Shown one piece after another: positions 60,824 to 64,000 of a DNA stretch of 64,000 nt (the first letter of the stretch is position 1; every line of letters starts with the position of its first letter). Source of the DNA: Agromyces salentinus (GTDB taxonomy: Bacteria; Actinomycetota; Actinomycetes; Actinomycetales; Microbacteriaceae). Position numbers and translations under genes: made by a program. Location of the stretch: positions 47,457 through 111,456 of the forward strand of contig NZ_WBIR01000017.1 in assembly GCF_009749395.1 (NCBI RefSeq), in the 5' to 3' direction. The notes under the pieces are model-generated. The model did no database searches, was not told the origin of the DNA, and worked only from the letters and a program-made list of their open reading frames with translations.

Positions 60824-61405
60824 ATGCAACCGCGTACCCCGAGTCCGCGGGGGGAGGGCGACCGCCTTCGCTCCGAGCTGATGACGGCGGCCAGAGGACT
60901 CCTCCTCACGCCGCGAGCGGGCGCATCGTTCTCGCTCCGCGCGCTCGCCCGAACCGTCGGCGTCTCCCCGACCGCCGTGTACCGGCACTTCAATTCGGTC
61001 GAAGATCTCGTCGCCACGGTGATCGACGATCAGAGCCTTCTTCTCGGCGCAGCAGTAGGAACGCTCGATGGTGAACTGAGCGTCGATGCACTCGCGCAGT
61101 TCGGACTCAGATACGTGGAATGGGGCCTCACGAACCCCGGCGCGTATCAGCTCCTGTTCGAGAGCGCCGAACGCTACCAGGTTGCCGTAGGCCCGGGCAC
61201 GGCGGGCTACGCGATCCTCGAGAGCGTCGCGCATTGGCTGCATCAGGGCGGGCGAGAACCTTCGACCGAGCTCGCGACACGGGCATGGACGGCTCTGCAC
61301 GGCGTGACCTCCCTGCGCATCCACAAGCCCGCACTCCCGTGGCCGACGTCGATCCAGACCGAGGTCACCCGTATCGCGCACGTGGCGCTCGACGACCCCA
61401 GGTGA
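60824..61405 (+). CDS. TetR-family regulator
   Basis: This is a 193-residue TetR protein. The HTH is FSLRALARTVGVSPTAVYRHFNSVEDL and the C-terminal ligand domain resembles TetR_C_33 (LRYVEWGLTNPGAYQLLFES). I chose the ATG at 60824 because the likely transcription start is near 60817; an in-frame ATG at 60812 is possible. A small GCCTCC-GCA-GGAGGC hairpin follows the stop. Confidence 0.88.
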   Translation: MQPRTPSPRGEGDRLRSELMTAARGLLLTPRAGASFSLRALARTVGVSPTAVYRHFNSVEDLVATVIDDQSLLLGAAVGTLDGELSVDALAQFGLRYVEWGLTNPGAYQLLFESAERYQVAVGPGTAGYAILESVAHWLHQGGREPSTELATRAWTALHGVTSLRIHKPALPWPTSIQTEVTRIAHVALDDPR

Positions 61406-61517
61406 AGGATGCCTCCGCAGGAGGCCAATCGATACTGCAGCAGGACGAGCGCAAGTGGCCGGTCTGGAACCTGACCGGCAGCGGATCGTCGAACGCGGGA
61501 CGCGTCGAACGGCGTCG

Positions 61518-61967
61518 TCAGGTGGACAGGGCGTCCTCGTACGCCCGGAGCGCGCGGATGACGACCGCCCGCGCATCGGCGTCGAGCGGTGCGAGTGCGT
61601 GCCGCCAGGCGGTCGCGCTGTCCCCGAGCCAGGCGTCGATCGCGCCGCGCCGCGCCTCAGCGAGGCCGATGAGCTTGCGGCGCCGGTCGCCGGCATCCTC
61701 CGTGCGGTCGAGGAGCCCCTGGTCGACGAGGTCGCCGACCATCAGGCTCACCGTGCTCGGTGCGAGAGTCAGGGCGGACGCGAGTTCGTTGACCGTGAGC
61801 GGTCCGTCGAGGAGCATCGCGAACAGGGTGAGGTGCCTGGGGGTGAGCTCGTACCCGACGAGCTCGGGCGGGAGCGTGCGGCGCTTGGCGCGTCCGATGA
61901 TGCGCGGCATGACCACGAGCAGCGAGCGGATGTCGTCTTCGATGGACGCGGTGCGATCGTGGCTCAC
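61518..61967 (-). CDS. MarR-family transcriptional regulator
   Basis: This is a 149-residue MarR protein with the HTH LTVNELASALTLAPSTVSLMVGDLVDQGLLD and wing DAGDRRRKLIGL. It starts with GTG behind CGAGGAGG. It is divergent from a deazaflavin-type reductase, and a dyad operator lies between them. Confidence 0.88.
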   Translation of the reverse strand: MSHDRTASIEDDIRSLLVVMPRIIGRAKRRTLPPELVGYELTPRHLTLFAMLLDGPLTVNELASALTLAPSTVSLMVGDLVDQGLLDRTEDAGDRRRKLIGLAEARRGAIDAWLGDSATAWRHALAPLDADARAVVIRALRAYEDALST

Positions 61968-62045
61968 GAAGGTCCTCCTCGGCCGGTGACGGATGCCGCG
62001 CTCCGCCGGCGCGTCGGACGACCTTGACGAATGTGGCTCCGCGAA

Positions 62046-62067
62046 TTAGTTTTGAAAGCAAAGCTAA
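62046..62067. promoter_or_regulatory. MarR dyad operator
   Basis: This is a 22-bp dyad with outer arms TTAG and CTAA and inner arms TTTG and CAAA. A second inverted pair, TGAAAGC (62053-62059) and GCTTTCA (62071-62077), overlaps it. The site is much more A/T-rich than its surroundings and lies 36 bp before the reductase start. Confidence 0.75.
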
Positions 62068-62102
62068 TTGGCTTTCAGAGTCATTCTCTCACGGAGGACC
62101 GC

Positions 62103-62576
62103 ATGGATCCCGAGCTCGACAGCCTGGCCGACCCGCGCACCAACGACGACGTGATCGCGGCGTTCCGGGCGCAGAACGGTCGAGTCGGCGGCATGTTCGC
62201 CGGCGCCGACCTGGTACTCCTGACGACGCGTGGAGCCCGGACCGGCCTTGCGCGTACGACCCCGGTGGCGGCAAGGCATGAACCTGATCGCTTCCTCGTC
62301 TTCGCGACGAATGCGGGCGCCGCCCGCGACCCCGCCTGGCTCCTCAACCTTCGCGCGTACCCCATGCTCGAGGTCGAAGCACCCGGCGTCGACCGTGTCG
62401 AGCGGTTCGCCGCTCGGGCCGTCGAGCAGTCAGTGGAGGAATCTGCACGTCTGTACGCCCTCCAGGCAGCCGATGACCCCGCCTTCGCGGCCTATCGCGA
62501 GCGCACGCCACGTGCCTTCCCGGTCATCGCGTTGGAGCGCATCGACGACGGGTCCGGTCAGCGGCGGCGAGCGTGA
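62103..62576 (+). CDS. Nitroreductase/deazaflavin (F420)-dependent oxidoreductase family protein
   Basis: This 157-residue protein belongs to the DDN-like split-barrel family: GADLVLLTTRGARTGLARTTPV is the characteristic cofactor-binding segment, followed by GAARDPAWLLNLRAYPMLEVE. GGAGGACCGC precedes the ATG at 62103. Members use reduced F420 in actinomycetes. It is regulated by the adjacent MarR protein. Confidence 0.9.
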   Translation: MDPELDSLADPRTNDDVIAAFRAQNGRVGGMFAGADLVLLTTRGARTGLARTTPVAARHEPDRFLVFATNAGAARDPAWLLNLRAYPMLEVEAPGVDRVERFAARAVEQSVEESARLYALQAADDPAFAAYRERTPRAFPVIALERIDDGSGQRRRA

Positions 62577-62636
62577 GCCATACGTGTGCGATGGAGGATC
62601 TGTCTGCGAGCGCGGCGAGACCGTGCTCGGATTCCG

Positions 62637-62978
62637 TTAGCTGTCTGTGGTGGCCACGGGTGGGGCGGTGGGGCGGGGTGGAAGGCCAGCCTGCTCGCGG
62701 CAGGTGGAATCGTCGCCTTGGTGGATAGCGAAGTCCTGATCCTCTGTTGCCTCAACCCCGTAGGCGAGTTCGTTGGGATCGAGTTCTGCCGCCCATCCCT
62801 TGTCTACGAGACATGCCACCGGTGTTGCGAGTTGCTCGCGTGGATCGGGAGTGCAGGCTGTGAGACCGGCGATCGTGAGCGCGCTGAGAACGGTTACGGT
62901 CGCGATGCGCGAGCCAGAGATGGTGAAGTGCTTTCGGCGATTCTGGCAGCGCGGCGAACGGGGTGACGAGATGTTCAC
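62637..62978 (-). CDS. Small putative lipoprotein
   Basis: This is a 113-residue protein with an Arg/Lys-rich N-terminus, a hydrophobic stretch (IATVTVLSALTIAGLTAC) and a lipobox Cys at about residue 42. The mature part has two more Cys and a Pro/Thr tail. The GTG at 62978 has only an overlapping AAAGG. It is not assigned to any family. Confidence 0.65.
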   Translation of the reverse strand: MNISSPRSPRCQNRRKHFTISGSRIATVTVLSALTIAGLTACTPDPREQLATPVACLVDKGWAAELDPNELAYGVEATEDQDFAIHQGDDSTCREQAGLPPRPTAPPVATTDS

Positions 62979-63118
62979 CCTTTGTTTGCGGGCGTGCGAG
63001 CGGCCGGCCTTCCCCGAGCATCAGTGCTTTGAAGTGCACCTGCCCAGCGAGCGGATCCGCCCGCGGGATCCCCAAACGGGATGAGCGAGGTGGAGCCGTC
63101 ACAACGCTTGGTACCCAT

Positions 63119-63655
63119 TCACTCGTCCGCCCGGCGAGCTCTCATCGTGCGGATAGTGTCGGCGACGGCCGCGGCCTGGAGCGGGTCGCGGGTAGCTGCC
63201 GCATCGACCACAATCGGCTCCTCGTCGACCGGCGACTCGAAACTCCCGGCATGCCCGGTCAAGATGGCGTCGATGACGTCCGGGCGTTCCTGCTGTGCAC
63301 GGTTGGCGAGCACTCGCTCGCGTTGCAGAGCAGCGTCGATGCGAACCCAGACGATCACGAATGAAGCGTCTCCCGCGTCCGCGACCTCACGCCAGCCGTC
63401 GCGGATGAACCGTGGCGACCCAGTGTCGTCCACGACCACGTATCTGCCCTCTCCTAGGCGATTACGAGCGCGCTCGTGAGCAAGTCGATTGGTCGTCGCC
63501 CATTCTTCGAGAGGGATGCCCTGGCCGCCGTGGAGTCCTCGCTCGGCGTTGATGAGGTCGAGGCTGATCAGTTCGGCGTCAAGCTCGCGAGCGAGCGCGC
63601 TGGCGAGCGTGCTCTTACCTGCGAACGAGAGACCACACATGAGGGCGAGCGTCAT
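63119..63655 (-). CDS. AAA-type P-loop kinase (zeta-toxin-like)
   Basis: This is a 178-residue P-loop protein with Walker A GLSFAGKST at residues 8-16, a lid-like Arg-rich region (RIDAALQRERVLANRAQQERP) and DDTGSPRFIRDGWR. It is close to the AAA_33 / zeta-toxin kinase group. No antitoxin gene is seen next to it, so a housekeeping small-molecule kinase is the safer reading. Confidence 0.82.
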   Translation of the reverse strand: MTLALMCGLSFAGKSTLASALARELDAELISLDLINAERGLHGGQGIPLEEWATTNRLAHERARNRLGEGRYVVVDDTGSPRFIRDGWREVADAGDASFVIVWVRIDAALQRERVLANRAQQERPDVIDAILTGHAGSFESPVDEEPIVVDAAATRDPLQAAAVADTIRTMRARRADE

Positions 63656-63775
63656 GAGTAATACGCTAGGCCTAGATGCCGCCCGGTGATCGATCCATTT
63701 GCGGGCGCTTCGTTACGTCGCTTGGAAGCAGTACTCGTGATGCTCGGCAAATAGGCTGAGCCGCGGGAGGACCGG

Positions 63776-63814
63776 ATGAAACAGAACAAAGTGAGCGGTA
63801 TCGAAGACCTGTGA
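63776..63814 (+). CDS. Possible 12-codon leader peptide
   Basis: ATG at 63776 preceded by GGGAGG opens MKQNKVSGIEDL and stops at a TGA that overlaps the GTG of the next gene. It could provide translational coupling for the membrane protein, which has no ribosome site of its own. Confidence 0.4.
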   Translation: MKQNKVSGIEDL

Positions 63815-64000
63815 CGGGGCCGGATTCTGGGCGTTCGACTCGGGTGCCGCGGGTGTTCATCGTTGGGCTCGGCGCGGTCCTCGTGTACGTGTTGGTCGCG
63901 GGCGGTGCCGCGAATCTCCTCACGGCATGGTTCTCAACCGACTCGGACCTTGCCGATTTCGCGTTAGGTCATTTCCCGCCGCTGATTCTCCTCATCGCCG
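63811..64000 (+). CDS. Membrane protein, 3' end cut by window edge
   Basis: The frame from GTG 63811 is open to the right edge (63 residues visible). It has a polar N-terminus (VTGPDSGRSTRVP), a hydrophobic helix (VFIVGLGAVLVYVLVAGGA) and the start of a second (FPPLILLIA). The family cannot be judged. Translation may be coupled to the 12-codon leader that overlaps its start. Confidence 0.55.
   Translation, partial: MTGPDSGRSTRVPRVFIVGLGAVLVYVLVAGGAANLLTAWFSTDSDLADFALGHFPPLILLIA

Noticed and set aside
63119..63655. Toxin of a zeta/epsilon toxin-antitoxin pair
   Set aside because: No small antitoxin gene is adjacent, and many zeta-like P-loop kinases are not toxins.

Overview
The window is high-GC DNA from an actinomycete, most likely Microbacteriaceae (an Agromyces- or Microbacterium-like soil organism). 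The family call is an inference. It rests on very GC-rich third codon positions, leaderless promoters, two mycothiol-type maleylpyruvate isomerases, a deazaflavin (F420)-type reductase, and many secreted glycan-active proteins with LacI control. Almost every gene sits in tightly packed operons with 1-4 bp start/stop overlaps. No rRNA gene, complete tRNA, transposase or CRISPR array was found.

Layout. (1) 1-7.93 kb: a GH42 beta-galactosidase cut by the left edge and its divergent LacI regulator with twin operators; a phytoene-dehydrogenase-like / SDR / SRPBCC operon; an internally duplicated DUF6766 membrane protein preceded by a 29-aa membrane peptide; an alpha/beta hydrolase. (2) 7.94-7.97 kb: a 38-bp 3' end of a tRNA-Thr gene with its terminator but no 5' part, which looks like the left attachment site of an integrated element. 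(3) 8.2-19.1 kb: a 14-gene minus-strand aromatic-catabolism operon with the complete gentisate lower pathway (gentisate dioxygenase, maleylpyruvate isomerase, FAH-type hydrolase) and a flavin hydroxylase. Upstream of these is an unusual block: two 3-hydroxyanthranilate-dioxygenase-like cupins with Cys4 zinc sites, a DUF4242-like protein, a TAXI-type binding-fold protein without signal peptide, and a ferredoxin/ferredoxin-reductase pair with no recognisable terminal oxygenase. MarR, IclR and PucR-type regulators, an HSL esterase and a frameshifted SDR follow. (4) 23.6-29.3 kb: a second aromatic operon (extradiol VOC dioxygenase, FAH hydrolase, GntR regulator, MhpA-like hydroxylase, 3-oxoacid CoA-transferase A/B) with a perfect operator palindrome in its promoter.

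(5) 30.2-39.2 kb: a uronate-utilisation locus (KduI, KduD, a ribose-type ABC transporter with two permeases, an aldehyde dehydrogenase) with a divergent IclR regulator and a tautomerase. (6) 39.2-46.8 kb: three large secreted proteins carrying four copies of the same F5/8-type-C (CBM32-like) module, divergent from a LacI gene with repeated operator motifs. Regions 5 and 6 together resemble a locus for degrading an acidic plant or microbial glycan. (7) 46.8-49.2 kb: remnants of LysR and enolase-superfamily genes, then NmrA / MarR / NAD(P)-binding genes. (8) 49.4-56.5 kb: a nucleoside/ribose cluster (nucleoside hydrolase, CUT1 ABC transporter, ribokinase, secreted beta-propeller, divergent LacI). 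(9) 56.7-64 kb: ordinary mixed genes (ABC-2 exporter with PH-like and ArsR-type partners, LysE, SDR/TetR pair with twin operators, MarR/deazaflavin reductase pair with operator, a lipoprotein, a zeta-like kinase and a membrane protein cut by the right edge).

The strongest candidate for undescribed biochemistry is the upstream half of the 14-gene operon (15.2-19.1 kb). It appears to feed the gentisate pathway with an aromatic acid through proteins whose folds are recognisable but whose combination and active sites are not standard.
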